Shown piece by piece: positions 17,271 through 26,206 of a stretch of 55,635 nucleotides of DNA (positions are counted from its first letter, which is position 1; each line of letters starts with the position of its first letter). This stretch comes from Gammaproteobacteria bacterium (GTDB lineage: Bacteria > Pseudomonadota > Gammaproteobacteria > Steroidobacterales > Steroidobacteraceae). The position numbers were made by a program, and so were the translations under genes. The stretch spans positions 1-55,635 of the forward strand of contig VBMV01000066.1 of NCBI GenBank assembly GCA_005878835.1, given 5' to 3'. A model generated the notes under the pieces. It searched no databases. It worked only from the letters and a program-made list of their open reading frames with translations, and had not been told where the DNA came from.

Positions 17271-19094
17271 ATGAGGCGGTTCACTTCTTGTTCGAACCGA
17301 CGACGGGAAGCTCCGTTCGCACGGGGCGATTGTGGTGTCGGAATTCGGCTGGTCCTCGCATTCGCGTGTATGCTTCCGCTGACGGTCAACGCGGCGGTCG
17401 TCGCCAATCCACTGTGCCCGGCTGAAACAGCCTTGTACGACCCGGGCCATGGTCAGGACATCAGCGTCCCGTCCGGCTATGTAGTCAGTGTCTTTGCCTC
17501 GGGGCTCAATTTCCCGACCGGCATCGCCTTCCGTGCAACGAACGGAGTCAACTTCGAGGTCTATGTCCTGGAGTCCGGGCACGGTCTGCCGGCCGGGAAC
17601 AACTGCAATGACGAAGCAGTCTTCCAGCAGAGGTTTCCGGGGCAGGCCAACCCGTTCACACCGGACATCAGGGTCTTCAGCAGGAACGGACGGCTGCTGC
17701 GCACGCTCGGCAAGCCGACCGACGCGACGACCCCGACTGGCGGGAACAATGTGCTCCAGCCGCACGGTCCGGCGGTCGACATCGCCTTCGAGAACGGCCT
17801 GCAAGGGGGGCGGCTGTTCGGCTCCGATTCGAACCAGGCGACTCATGCGCACAACGGACAGAACAACAGCTCGCGCATCGTGATCATCGATCCGCAAAGC
17901 GGCGCGGTCACGCCCTTCATCTCGAACCTGCCGACGGGCGATCACCCGACCGAGGAGTTCGCGTTCAACGGCGGATGGATCTACTGGTCACAGGGGTCCA
18001 CGACCAACAGCGGCGTGGTCGGACTGGACAACGGCGGCGGTCAGAATCAGCCCGACATCCCCTGCCAGGACATCGTGCTGAGCCAGAACGTGTTCGACTC
18101 GGGCAACGGTGTGAAGAGCAGCGGTTACTCCCCCTTCGGTGTCACGCAGCCTGGAGCCACGGTGAAGGCCTTCACCGGGGCCGCGTATAAGGGCGTCTGC
18201 GACGGAGCGATCCTGCGCGCGCGCCTGGACGCGAGCGATCCGTCCGGCACCATCCAGCCGTACTCGTGGGGCTACCGCAACGGATTCGCGCTGCGCTTCG
18301 CCCCGCAGAATCATGTGCTCAAGGGCGCTCTGGTGGTCGGAGAGAACGGTCCTGACGAGCGCGGTGCGCGGCCTTCGAACGGAGCTCCGGACGCGATGCA
18401 TATCGCCCGTCAGAACGACGACGGCACGCCGGACTATCACGGCTGGCCCGATCGGTACGGCTTCCTCGCGAGCGCCCAGCACGTGTTCGACCCGGTCGGC
18501 GGGCCGAGCGACGATTTGTGCGTCTTCGACGCCACCAATCCGCCGAGTCACTGCACGCCGGCGAGCCTGGCAAAGATCCTGAGCGAAGACGTTCCGCTCC
18601 GCAACGTCCTGGATCATCCCCCACAGCCGATCACGGCGCCGCTTTTCCTCGAGGCGGCGGACTCTTCGTTTACAGCCATCGACTTCGTGCCCGACTCCTT
18701 CGTCTCGGGCTCGGTTCACAGCGGCGCGCTGCTGTACATACTGGAGGGCGATCTCGGGTTCTCGGCTGCCAACAGCGGTTCGGACGAGGTTGGTCACGAA
18801 ATCAAGGTGGTCAACTTCCTCGACTCGGAAGATGGACTGGTGTCGCTCAACATCTCGCGCTTCGCCAAGAACAACACCGCTGATCAGGCCTTCATCACCG
18901 GTGCGCACGGCTTGAATCGCCCGACCGATTTACGGTTCGGGCCGGACGGTTGCGCCTGGGTCGTGGACTGGGGTGCGGTGCGCGATCCGGGCCAGAGCGG
19001 GCCGGACACCAGGGTTCAGAACCCGGCCGATGGGCCGCTGCCCCAGATTCCGGGCACTGGCACGGTTTTCCGGATCTGCCGTAGCGGTGAGTAG
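17271..19094 (+). CDS. Secreted sorbosone/glucose dehydrogenase-like beta-propeller protein
   Basis: 607 residues. A membrane-spanning signal segment (VLAFACMLPLTVNAA) ends near residue 43. The rest resembles the sorbosone/PQQ-glucose dehydrogenase-like propeller family: SGYVVSVFASGLNFPTGIAF (~66-85), YSWGYRNGFALRF (~331) and NRPTDLRFGPDGCAWVVDWG (~563). No PQQ synthesis gene is nearby and the cofactor cannot be confirmed. AGGGAGG lies 6 bases before the ATG. The gene is monocistronic and looks somewhat less GC-rich than its neighbours, which may indicate separate acquisition. Confidence 0.7.
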   Translation: MRRFTSCSNRRREAPFARGDCGVGIRLVLAFACMLPLTVNAAVVANPLCPAETALYDPGHGQDISVPSGYVVSVFASGLNFPTGIAFRATNGVNFEVYVLESGHGLPAGNNCNDEAVFQQRFPGQANPFTPDIRVFSRNGRLLRTLGKPTDATTPTGGNNVLQPHGPAVDIAFENGLQGGRLFGSDSNQATHAHNGQNNSSRIVIIDPQSGAVTPFISNLPTGDHPTEEFAFNGGWIYWSQGSTTNSGVVGLDNGGGQNQPDIPCQDIVLSQNVFDSGNGVKSSGYSPFGVTQPGATVKAFTGAAYKGVCDGAILRARLDASDPSGTIQPYSWGYRNGFALRFAPQNHVLKGALVVGENGPDERGARPSNGAPDAMHIARQNDDGTPDYHGWPDRYGFLASAQHVFDPVGGPSDDLCVFDATNPPSHCTPASLAKILSEDVPLRNVLDHPPQPITAPLFLEAADSSFTAIDFVPDSFVSGSVHSGALLYILEGDLGFSAANSGSDEVGHEIKVVNFLDSEDGLVSLNISRFAKNNTADQAFITGAHGLNRPTDLRFGPDGCAWVVDWGAVRDPGQSGPDTRVQNPADGPLPQIPGTGTVFRICRSGE

Positions 19095-19136
19095 GTGATG
19101 TGCGGCGTCGGGCGTGCCGCGGCGCGCCCGACGCGC

Positions 19137-19880
19137 TCAGATCCTGAACCGCTCCTTGAGCTCCCCCGCCATGCGCCGGCTCACCTGCAGCGGCGCCTCG
19201 CAACCACGCAGCCGCACGAAGTACTGGCCGTCGGCGTTGCGCTCGATGCGCTCGAGGTATTTCACGGCCACCAGCGCGTTGCGGTGGATGCGCACGAACG
19301 CCGCGCCAAATTCGCTCTCCAGCAGCCGCAGCGAATCCTCGATCAGATCCTCGCCGTTCACGTGTCGGACGGTGGTGTATTTCTGATCGGCGAGGAAGTA
19401 CTGCACCTCTTCGATGGGGATGAGCCTCAAACCCTCGCGGTGGCGCGCGGCGAGGTGGCTGCGCCGCTCCTCGCCGGCGGCCGCGAGTCTTTGCAGCTGC
19501 GCGCGCGTCAGGCGGCCGGCGCGGGCGAGGGAAGCGGCCAGCTGCTCCTTGCGCACCGGTTTCAGCAGGTATCCGACGGCATGCGCATCGAAAGCCTCGA
19601 CCGCGTGACTGTCATAGGCGGTGGTGAAGATCACCGCCGGCGGCTCTTCCAGCACATTGAGGTGCCGCGCCGCCTCGAGCCCGTCCATGCCCGGCATGCG
19701 CACGTCCAGCAGCACCACGTCGGGGGCGAGGTCGTGGCTTTCCTTGAGGGCCTCGTGCCCGTTCACGGCCTCGCCGACCACTTCGACGTCGGCGATCTCG
19801 GCGAGCAGGCTCCGCAGCCGCTCGCGCGCCGGCGGCTCGTCGTCGACGATGAGCACTCTGAGTTTGGCCGCGGCGCCCAT
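19137..19880 (-). CDS. algR: LytTR-family response regulator (AlgR-like)
   Basis: 247 residues. The receiver domain has the acidic pair in IVDDE (Asp13/14), phospho-acceptor Asp59 (LLDVRMPG) and Lys in LLKPVRK (~107). The LytTR DNA-binding domain spans ~140-240 with EEVQYFLADQKYTTV and FVRIHRNALV. It starts 4 bases after the kinase gene's stop, so the two are co-transcribed. The pair resembles AlgZ(FimS)/AlgR of Pseudomonas, which control pili and exopolysaccharide, but targets here are unknown. Confidence 0.9.
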   Translation of the reverse strand: MGAAAKLRVLIVDDEPPARERLRSLLAEIADVEVVGEAVNGHEALKESHDLAPDVVLLDVRMPGMDGLEAARHLNVLEEPPAVIFTTAYDSHAVEAFDAHAVGYLLKPVRKEQLAASLARAGRLTRAQLQRLAAAGEERRSHLAARHREGLRLIPIEEVQYFLADQKYTTVRHVNGEDLIEDSLRLLESEFGAAFVRIHRNALVAVKYLERIERNADGQYFVRLRGCEAPLQVSRRMAGELKERFRI

Positions 19881-19884
19881 GCGC

Positions 19885-20973
19885 TCAGGCGCTGTGCGCG
19901 GCGGCGCTGCCGGCGGGCTTCTCGATGAGCGGGAATCTCAGCGTCACGATGTACTCCGCGTCGAAGCGCCCCGATTTCATGAGCGCCCGCTCCCCGTACA
20001 CGAGGCTCAGGCGCTCGCGGATGTTGGCGAGCGCCAGGCGGTTGCCCTCGCGCTCGCCGGGACTCGGGTCGAGCGGGTTGCGCACCACGATGGTCACGAG
20101 CCCGCCGCCGACTTCGCCGGTAATGGTCACCGTGCCGCCCTCGGCGCGCGGCTCGATGCCGTGGTAGATCGCGTTCTCGAGCAGCGGCTGGATCATGAGA
20201 TGCGGCACCAGCGCATTGGCGGGCAGCGGGTCGGTCTTCCACTCCACCTGCAGCCGCCCTCCCAGGCGCAGCTGCTCCATGCGCTGATAGGTGCGCGCGA
20301 CCTCGAGCTCCTCCGCCAGCGTGATGGTGTCGCGCTTGTCGCTGAGCGTGGCGCGGAACAGGTCCGCCAGGTCCTGCACCGCACTTTCCGCGCGCGCGGG
20401 GTTGCTGCGCGTGAGCGCGGCGATGGTGTTCATGCTGTTGAAGAGGAAGTGCGGCCGGATGCGCGCCTGCAGCGCGTGCACGCGCGCCGCGGCGCGCAGC
20501 TCGACGCTGCGGCGCCACTCGTGGGCCACGTAGAAATAGCGCAGCGCCAGCCCGGTCACCACCAGCCCGATCCACACGTTGCGGACTGCGAAGTTGCCCG
20601 CGGACTGGGGGAACAATGCCGCGCCCCCGGCGTCGATGACCATCTGCGTGCGCCCGAGCAGGTACGCGCACACCGACACCGTGGCCACCACCGCGGTGAT
20701 GAGCGCCAGCACCGCCGCCGAGCCCATCGCCACCGTGGAGCGCGCCAGCGGCGCGCGCAGGGCGCACAGCAGGGCTGCGCCTGCCAGTCCGATCCACAGC
20801 AGGAACATCGAGGTGCGCACCAGGTCGGTCCAGAAGTCGACCGCCAGGCTCTGGCGCGCGAGCGTGAGCACGAACGCGGTGAGCTCGACGATGAGCACGA
20901 TGGCGAGTGTGGCGCGCGAGGTGCAGAAGTCGGGCAGGTAGAACGCGTGCTCGGGGCCGGAGTCGGTGTTCAT
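19885..20973 (-). CDS. algZ: LytS/FimS-type sensor histidine kinase (AlgZ-like)
   Basis: 362 residues. Several membrane helices fill residues ~22-165 with little extramembrane sensor. The His_kinase domain starts at LQARIRPHFLFNSMN (~190-205), where the histidine is the phosphorylation site. An HATPase region follows with LVPHLMIQPLLENAIYHG (~264). It lacks a classic DHp helix pair, as in FimS. Its ATG overlaps the dehydrogenase gene's stop by 4 bases, so all three minus-strand genes are probably one operon. Confidence 0.9.
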   Translation of the reverse strand: MNTDSGPEHAFYLPDFCTSRATLAIVLIVELTAFVLTLARQSLAVDFWTDLVRTSMFLLWIGLAGAALLCALRAPLARSTVAMGSAAVLALITAVVATVSVCAYLLGRTQMVIDAGGAALFPQSAGNFAVRNVWIGLVVTGLALRYFYVAHEWRRSVELRAAARVHALQARIRPHFLFNSMNTIAALTRSNPARAESAVQDLADLFRATLSDKRDTITLAEELEVARTYQRMEQLRLGGRLQVEWKTDPLPANALVPHLMIQPLLENAIYHGIEPRAEGGTVTITGEVGGGLVTIVVRNPLDPSPGEREGNRLALANIRERLSLVYGERALMKSGRFDAEYIVTLRFPLIEKPAGSAAAHSA

Positions 20974-21869
20974 GTGCCGCGGGCCGGCGCACCCATGATG
21001 TTGGTGCGCTCGAACAGCTCGGCCTTGAGGCGGTAGGTGGCCGAGATGTCCTCATCGCCGTAGCCGCGCGCCACGAGCTCCGCGTACTCGGCGAGCATGC
21101 GCTCCACGAGGGGCAGGGCGACGCCGAAGCGCGCCGCCATGTCCCGGCAGATGCCGAGATCCTTCTCGTGCAGACGCACCCGGAAGCCCGCCGGGTAGGA
21201 GCCGCGCACCATGTTGGGCGCGCGGTGCACGAAGTACCAGCTCGAGCCCGCGCCCTGGCCGAGGGTGTCGATCAGTTTCTCGAGCGGCAACCCCTGCGCG
21301 CGCGCGAACGCCATCGCTTCCGCGACCGCCTCGATGATGCCCGCGCACATGATCTGGTTGGTGGCCTTGGCGGCCTGGCCGCTGCCGGTGGGGCCGAAGT
21401 GCGTGATGGTGCGGCCGAGTACGCTGAGGATCGGCAGGGCCCGCGCGAAGCCCGCGGGGGTGCCGCCGGCCATGATGGCAAGCTGGGCGTCGCGCGCGCC
21501 CTCGACGCCGCCGCTCACCGGACAATCGAGGAATTCCACCCCGCGCGGGGCGAGGAGGGCCGCCGCCTGGCGGGCGCTCTCGGCGCCGATGGTGGAGCAG
21601 TCGAGCAGCAGCGCGCCGGACTTCACTCCCGGCGCCAGGCCGCGCGCCACCTCGAGCACGTCCGCATCGGCCGACACGCACGACACCACCGCATCGGTGC
21701 TGGCGGCCAGCTGCTCGAGCGTCGCGGGAGAGGCCACGTTGAGCTCGGACGCCAGCGTGCGCGCCTTCGCGGCGCTGCGGTTCCAGACTGCGGCCAGCAT
21801 GCCCGCCCGGTGCAGATTGCGCGCCATGTGCATACCCATGGCGCCGAGACCGACGAAACCTACGCGCAT
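20970..21869 (-). CDS. NAD(P)-dependent beta-hydroxyacid dehydrogenase
   Basis: 299 residues of the 3-hydroxyisobutyrate / tartronate semialdehyde reductase family. The nucleotide loop is GFVGLGAMGMHMARNL at the N-terminus, the substrate motif is DCPVSGGVEGA (~115-125) and the catalytic lysine lies in GSGQAAKATNQIM (~164-176). The precise substrate is unknown. It is the first gene of the operon with the sensor kinase and regulator, an unusual pairing. Confidence 0.85.
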   Translation of the reverse strand: MRVGFVGLGAMGMHMARNLHRAGMLAAVWNRSAAKARTLASELNVASPATLEQLAASTDAVVSCVSADADVLEVARGLAPGVKSGALLLDCSTIGAESARQAAALLAPRGVEFLDCPVSGGVEGARDAQLAIMAGGTPAGFARALPILSVLGRTITHFGPTGSGQAAKATNQIMCAGIIEAVAEAMAFARAQGLPLEKLIDTLGQGAGSSWYFVHRAPNMVRGSYPAGFRVRLHEKDLGICRDMAARFGVALPLVERMLAEYAELVARGYGDEDISATYRLKAELFERTNIMGAPARGT

Positions 21870-21945
21870 TGGCTCACCGCGCCCCGTGCGGCCGGAGCGG
21901 CCGCGGGCGTCACTATAGAGCGTAGGTGACGTGCACGGAATCGAC

Positions 21946-21968
21946 GCCTCCCGGGGGGCCCGGGAGGC
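21946..21968. repeat. Perfect 10-bp inverted repeat between two minus-strand genes
   Basis: GCCTCCCGGG (21946-21955), a GGG loop, then CCCGGGAGGC (21959-21968). It lies 6 bases beyond the DUF4124 gene's stop, so it could act as a transcription-end or mRNA-stabilising hairpin; there is no T run. Confidence 0.55.
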
Positions 21969-21974
21969 CGGGGG

Positions 21975-22523
21975 TCAGGGCGAAGTCGCCTCGGCGGGAT
22001 TGACCTTCGGCTCGGGTACGGGCTGAGGCTCGGGGCCCGGCTGGTCGGGAGTGAAGGCGGGCACACTGCCGCACAGGTCCAGTACCTCCTTGCGTGCCTC
22101 TGCGCGATAGGCGTCGGCCGCGTCGTCCGAGAGGTACTCGCGCGCGCCGTCCTTGTTCACCTTGAAGACCCGGCGCGACTGGACGGACTTCATGTAGCGG
22201 TCCTTCGCCGCCTTGCACTGTACTTCGCGTGTCTTGGCCACGTCCTGCTGCACCGCCCGGGCGTTGGCCTGCTCGTTGAGCTCCGCGGTGGCGCGGTCGC
22301 TCGAGCTCGCAAGGCTCCGATGCTCGGCGGTGTGCGCCGTGGAGGTGAAGCTCGAGGGGTGCGGCTTGACCGTCTTGACGACCACCGATCCCGGCACCCA
22401 CTCATCGCTGTAATGCGGTACGCGGTGCTCATCGATCCAGCGATAGACGTCGGCCCGGGCAACGGTGAGCGCTCCGGCCAGAATCAGGGCGGTGATGGGT
22501 AGCAGTCGCGACATAAAAGACAT
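21975..22523 (-). CDS. DUF4124 domain-containing exported protein
   Basis: 182 residues. A signal peptide (LLPITALILAGALTVARA) is followed at once by DVYRWIDEHRVPHYSDEW, the DUF4124 signature. A charged, probably helical middle (~75-125) and a proline-rich tail follow. These periplasmic proteins have no known function. The ATG at 22523 is chosen for GGGAGG 8 bases upstream; a second ATG at 22514 is also possible. Confidence 0.8.
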   Translation of the reverse strand: MSFMSRLLPITALILAGALTVARADVYRWIDEHRVPHYSDEWVPGSVVVKTVKPHPSSFTSTAHTAEHRSLASSSDRATAELNEQANARAVQQDVAKTREVQCKAAKDRYMKSVQSRRVFKVNKDGAREYLSDDAADAYRAEARKEVLDLCGSVPAFTPDQPGPEPQPVPEPKVNPAEATSP

Positions 22524-22658
22524 AAAAAGAGCCTCCCGCCGGCCAGTATGGCGCTGGCGGCCGGCGCGACCCTTGAACTCCGTCACACCCGCCGCAGGCT
22601 TTAGCCCGCCGAGGGTCACACCATAGCGACAACCCGCCCCCGACCGCCAGGGGCACGC

Positions 22659-24080
22659 TCACAGATCATAGGCCCGCTCGCCGTGGGAGGTGATGTCGAG
22701 CCCCTCGCGCTCCTCTTCCTCGGGAACCCGCAGACCGACCAGGCGCTTGACGATGTAGAAGGCGATGAAGGCCACCACCGCGGTCCACACGAACACCAGG
22801 CACACCGCCTGCAGCTGAATGATGAATTGCTTCCAGATGCCGGGGTAGCCGCTCGTGCCCTTGACCCAGTCGAGCGTGGAGCCGGGGCCGCCGAGGGAGG
22901 GGGCGTTGAAAACTCCGGTCATCAGCGCGCCGAAAATGCCGCCGATGGCGTGCACGCCGAAGACATCGAGCGAGTCGTCGGCCTTGATGAGGCGCTTCAG
23001 TCCCGTCACACCCCACAGGCACACCACCCCCACCCCCAGGCCGATCGCGAACGCGCCGGGGATGCCGACATTGCCGGCGGCCGGGGTGATCGCGACCAGG
23101 CCCGCGACCGCCCCCGAGGCCGCGCCCAGCATCGAGGGTTTGCCCTTCACGATCCATTCGCCCGTTATCCACGACAGCACCGCGCAGGCGGTGGCGAGAT
23201 AGGTGTTCATGAAGGCGAGTGCGGCGGAGCCGTTCGCCTCCAGCGCCGAGCCGGCATTGAAGCCGAACCAGCCGAACCACAGGAGCGAGGCGCCGATCAT
23301 GGTCATGGTCAGACTGTGCGGCGCCATGGGCTCCCTGCCCAGGCCGACGCGCCGGCCGAGCACGAACGCGCCCACCAGGCCGGCGACGCCGGCGTTGATG
23401 TGCACGACCGTGCCACCGGCGAAGTCGAGCGCGCCCCATTGCCAGATGAGGCCGGCGGTGGCGGTGACCGCCCCGGCCTGGTCCGCGGACGTGTAGGCAT
23501 CGGGCCCCGGCCAGTACCACACCATGTGCGCGACCGGGCAGTAACTGAAGGTGAACCAGATGACGAGGAACAGCAGCACGGCGGAGAACTTCATGCGCTC
23601 CACGACCGAGCCGAGGATCAGGCAGCAGGTGATCGCAGCGAAGGTCGCCTGGAACGCAACGTACACCAGCTCGTACAACGGCGTGTGCTTGCTGAACGTC
23701 GCCGCCATGGAGAAGCTCTGCGTGGCGGAGTCGAAGGTACCGCTGAGGAACAGGCGGCTGAATCCGCCGAAGATCGGGTTACCCTGGGTGAAGGCCAGCG
23801 AATAGCCGTAGATGCACCACAGCACGCTGATCAGCGCGAACCCCACGAACACCTGCATCAGCACCGACAGCATGTTCTTGGTGCGCACCAGACCGCCGTA
23901 GAACAGCGCCAGCGCCGGCACCGACATCAGCAGCACCAACGCGGTGGCGGTGAGCATCCAGGCGGTGTCGCCCTTGTTCGGCACGGGGGCGTCGGCTGCC
24001 CAGGTGAGCGCCGGCGCGAGTGTCGCGAGCACCCCCAGCGATCGGCTCAAGGTTGCGGCGGTCTTTGGCAGGGTGGGCAT
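22659..24080 (-). CDS. amtB: Ammonium transporter
   Basis: 473 residues. After a signal-like N-terminus (~1-29) come 11 predicted membrane helices. The twin histidines of the conduction pore are in SYCPVAHMVWYW (~160) and DVFGVHAIGGIFG (~365); WFGWFGFNAGSAL and the C-terminal EEEEREGLDITSHGERAYD tail that contacts GlnK are conserved. No glnK gene is adjacent, although the family is usually linked to it. A sigma-54 promoter and a possible NtrC site lie upstream, indicating nitrogen control. The ATG at 24080 follows GGGAGA. Confidence 0.95.
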   Translation of the reverse strand: MPTLPKTAATLSRSLGVLATLAPALTWAADAPVPNKGDTAWMLTATALVLLMSVPALALFYGGLVRTKNMLSVLMQVFVGFALISVLWCIYGYSLAFTQGNPIFGGFSRLFLSGTFDSATQSFSMAATFSKHTPLYELVYVAFQATFAAITCCLILGSVVERMKFSAVLLFLVIWFTFSYCPVAHMVWYWPGPDAYTSADQAGAVTATAGLIWQWGALDFAGGTVVHINAGVAGLVGAFVLGRRVGLGREPMAPHSLTMTMIGASLLWFGWFGFNAGSALEANGSAALAFMNTYLATACAVLSWITGEWIVKGKPSMLGAASGAVAGLVAITPAAGNVGIPGAFAIGLGVGVVCLWGVTGLKRLIKADDSLDVFGVHAIGGIFGALMTGVFNAPSLGGPGSTLDWVKGTSGYPGIWKQFIIQLQAVCLVFVWTAVVAFIAFYIVKRLVGLRVPEEEEREGLDITSHGERAYDL

Positions 24081-24185
24081 GGTCTCTCCCGCTTTCACTC
24101 GAGGCCGTATCAGGTCGATCGCGTGACAAACAGCCGCTGCGCCCGCGACCGGTGGCGCGTAAGCTAATGACGCGTGCAGACAGAG

Positions 24186-24201
24186 TGCAGATTCCGTGCC
24201 A
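24186..24201 (-). promoter_or_regulatory. Sigma-54 promoter of amtB
   Basis: On the minus strand it reads TGGCACGGAATCTGCA, matching the sigma-54 pattern TGGCACRN4TTGCW with one mismatch; the invariant GG and GC are correctly spaced. The transcription start would be near 24175, about 95 bases before amtB. Confidence 0.75.
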
Positions 24202-24251
24202 TCACGCATTTCGGCGCGTTCCGCAGGTGCGCAGCGCGGATCGCAGCGCGC

Positions 24252-24268
24252 TGCACCGTTTTGGACCT
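24252..24268. promoter_or_regulatory. Possible NtrC enhancer site
   Basis: TGCACCGTTTTGGACCT matches the left half and centre of the NtrC site TGCACCN4TGGTGCA but not the last four bases. It sits about 80-90 bases upstream of the predicted amtB start, a usual enhancer position. Confidence 0.4.
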
Positions 24269-24313
24269 GCCGCACGAGCCCCTGCCTCAATTCGGGGCAG
24301 GATGAGGAGACCC

Positions 24314-24589
24314 ATGGATTCATTCCGTATCGATGAGATCGCCCGCCGTCTGCTCGAGCGCGTGCCGCCGGCGCTGCGCAGCATGCAGCAGGATCTCGAG
24401 AGCAACTTCCGCGCCGTGCTGCGCGAGCGCCTGAGCAAGCTCGACCTGGTGAGCCGGGACGAGTTCGACGCCCAGACGCGCGTGCTCGAGCGCACGCGGG
24501 CACGGCTCGAAGCGCTCGAGGCGCGGCTCGCGGCCCTGGAGGGCGGCGGGTCCGCCGCCGCCGGCAACGCGCCGGGGCCGCCGGCCTAG
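24314..24589 (+). CDS. ubiK: Ubiquinone biosynthesis accessory factor UbiK (BMFP)
   Basis: 91 residues. It is a small helical, coiled-coil protein: residues 1-50 are amphipathic (IDEIARRLLERVPPAL) and ~50-77 form a heptad-rich coil (TRARLEALEARLAALE). These features match the YqiC/BMFP family, which forms trimers and assists the ubiquinone-synthesis complex. GAGGAGA precedes the ATG. It is followed by comM, the usual gammaproteobacterial neighbour. Confidence 0.88.
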   Translation: MDSFRIDEIARRLLERVPPALRSMQQDLESNFRAVLRERLSKLDLVSRDEFDAQTRVLERTRARLEALEARLAALEGGGSAAAGNAPGPPA

Positions 24590-24625
24590 CGGCGCGCGCC
24601 TGAGGCGCACCGCGCTCGGGCTTTC

Positions 24626-26206
24626 ATGGCCGTGGCTCGGGTGGCCTGCCGTGCGCAGGTGGGACTGCACGCGCCGCTGGTGCACGTCGAAGTGAGCCTC
24701 GCGAGCGGCCTGCCGGTGTTCTGCATCGTGGGCCTCCCCGCCATGGTGGTGAAGGAGAGCAAGGAGCGGGTGCGCGCGGCGCTGCTCAACTCGCACTTCG
24801 AATTCCCCGCCGGCCGCATCACGGTGAGTCTCGCGCCCGCGGATCTGCCCAAGGAGGGCGGTCGCTTCGATCTGCCGATCGCGCTCGGAATTCTGCTGGC
24901 CTCCGGTCAGATCCGCGCGCCGGCTGACACCTGCGGGACTCGCGTGGCGCGCGAGTTCTACGGCGAGCTGGGTCTCACCGGAGAGCTCAAGCCCGTGCGC
25001 GGCCTGTTGCTCGCGGCGGCGCACGCCGCGCGGCACGGGCACGAGCTCGTGGTGCCGAGCGCCAATGCGGCGGAGGCCTGCGTGGTGGCGCCGGCGCAGG
25101 TGCGCGCTGCGGGTCATCTCCTCGAGGTGTGTGCGCATCTCACCGGCGCTGCGCCGCTCTCGCCCTGCCCGCCGCCGCAGCGCGCCGTGGGGCGCGGGGA
25201 TGCAGGGCCGGGGCGCGGTGTGCCGCTGGATCTGGCCGATGTACGCGGGCAGCTGCAGGCCAAGCGTGCGCTCATCATCGCGGCGGCCGGGGGGCACAGC
25301 CTGCTCATGATCGGTCCGCCCGGCTCGGGCAAGAGCATGCTGGCGCAGCGCTTGCCGGGACTGCTGCCGCCCCTGACGCATGGCGAGGCGCTGGAAGTGG
25401 CCGCGGTCGCCGCGGTGAGCACCGCGGGCTTCACGCCGCAGTGCCTCGGGCAACGGCCGTTCCGCGCCCCGCATCACACCGCCTCGGTGGCGGCGTTGGT
25501 GGGTGGCGGTGCCCGCGCGCGTCCCGGCGAGATCAGTCTCGCGCATCACGGCGTGCTGTTTCTGGACGAGCTGCCGGAGTTCGAGCGCGGGGTGCTGGAA
25601 GCGCTGCGCGAGCCGCTCGAGACCGGTGTCGTGGCCGTGTCACGGGCCGCGGTGCAGACCCAGTACCCGGCGGCGTTTCAGCTGATTGCCGCGATGAACC
25701 CCTGTCCGTGCGGGCGGCTCGGGGATCCATCGGGCGGGTGCCGCTGCACACCGGCCGAGGTGCACCGCTATCGCGGCCGCGTTTCCGCTCCCCTGCTCGA
25801 CCGGCTGGACATGCACGTGGAGGTGCCGCGGGTGAGGGCATCCGAATTCGATGCCGTCGGTGGCGGGCAAAGCACGCTGACCGCCGCCGCGCGCGTCGCC
25901 GGCGCGCGCACGGTGCAGCTCGAGCGCCAGCAGCGCTGCAATGCGCGCCTCACGGACGCCGGCGTGCAACGCTGGTGCGTAGTGGACGAGGCCGGCAAGC
26001 GCCTGCTCGAGGCGACGATGCAGGGGCGGGGACTCTCGGGCCGGGCGCGCCAGCGGGTGCTGAGGCTCGCGCGCACCATTGCCGATCTCGACGGCGCCGC
26101 GCGCATCAGCGCCGCGCATCTGGGCGAGGCGGTGATGTTGCGCTGTCTGGATCGCGACGGCGGCGCTACTGCGCCATCTGCACCAGGTGATCGACCGCCT
26201 GCTTGA
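24626..26206 (+). CDS. comM: YifB/ComM family AAA+ ATPase
   Basis: 526 residues with an N-terminal ChlI-like domain (GLPAMVVKESKERVRAAL, FDLPIALGIL) and an Mg-chelatase-like AAA+ core: Walker A IGPPGSGKSM (~229), Walker B LFLDELPEF (~312) and the zinc-like MNPCPCGRLGDPSGGCRC segment (~355). ComM is a helicase that promotes branch migration during natural transformation. The last ~13 codons overlap the 3' end of the convergent cytochrome gene by 41 bases. Confidence 0.92.
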   Translation: MAVARVACRAQVGLHAPLVHVEVSLASGLPVFCIVGLPAMVVKESKERVRAALLNSHFEFPAGRITVSLAPADLPKEGGRFDLPIALGILLASGQIRAPADTCGTRVAREFYGELGLTGELKPVRGLLLAAAHAARHGHELVVPSANAAEACVVAPAQVRAAGHLLEVCAHLTGAAPLSPCPPPQRAVGRGDAGPGRGVPLDLADVRGQLQAKRALIIAAAGGHSLLMIGPPGSGKSMLAQRLPGLLPPLTHGEALEVAAVAAVSTAGFTPQCLGQRPFRAPHHTASVAALVGGGARARPGEISLAHHGVLFLDELPEFERGVLEALREPLETGVVAVSRAAVQTQYPAAFQLIAAMNPCPCGRLGDPSGGCRCTPAEVHRYRGRVSAPLLDRLDMHVEVPRVRASEFDAVGGGQSTLTAAARVAGARTVQLERQQRCNARLTDAGVQRWCVVDEAGKRLLEATMQGRGLSGRARQRVLRLARTIADLDGAARISAAHLGEAVMLRCLDRDGGATAPSAPGDRPPA

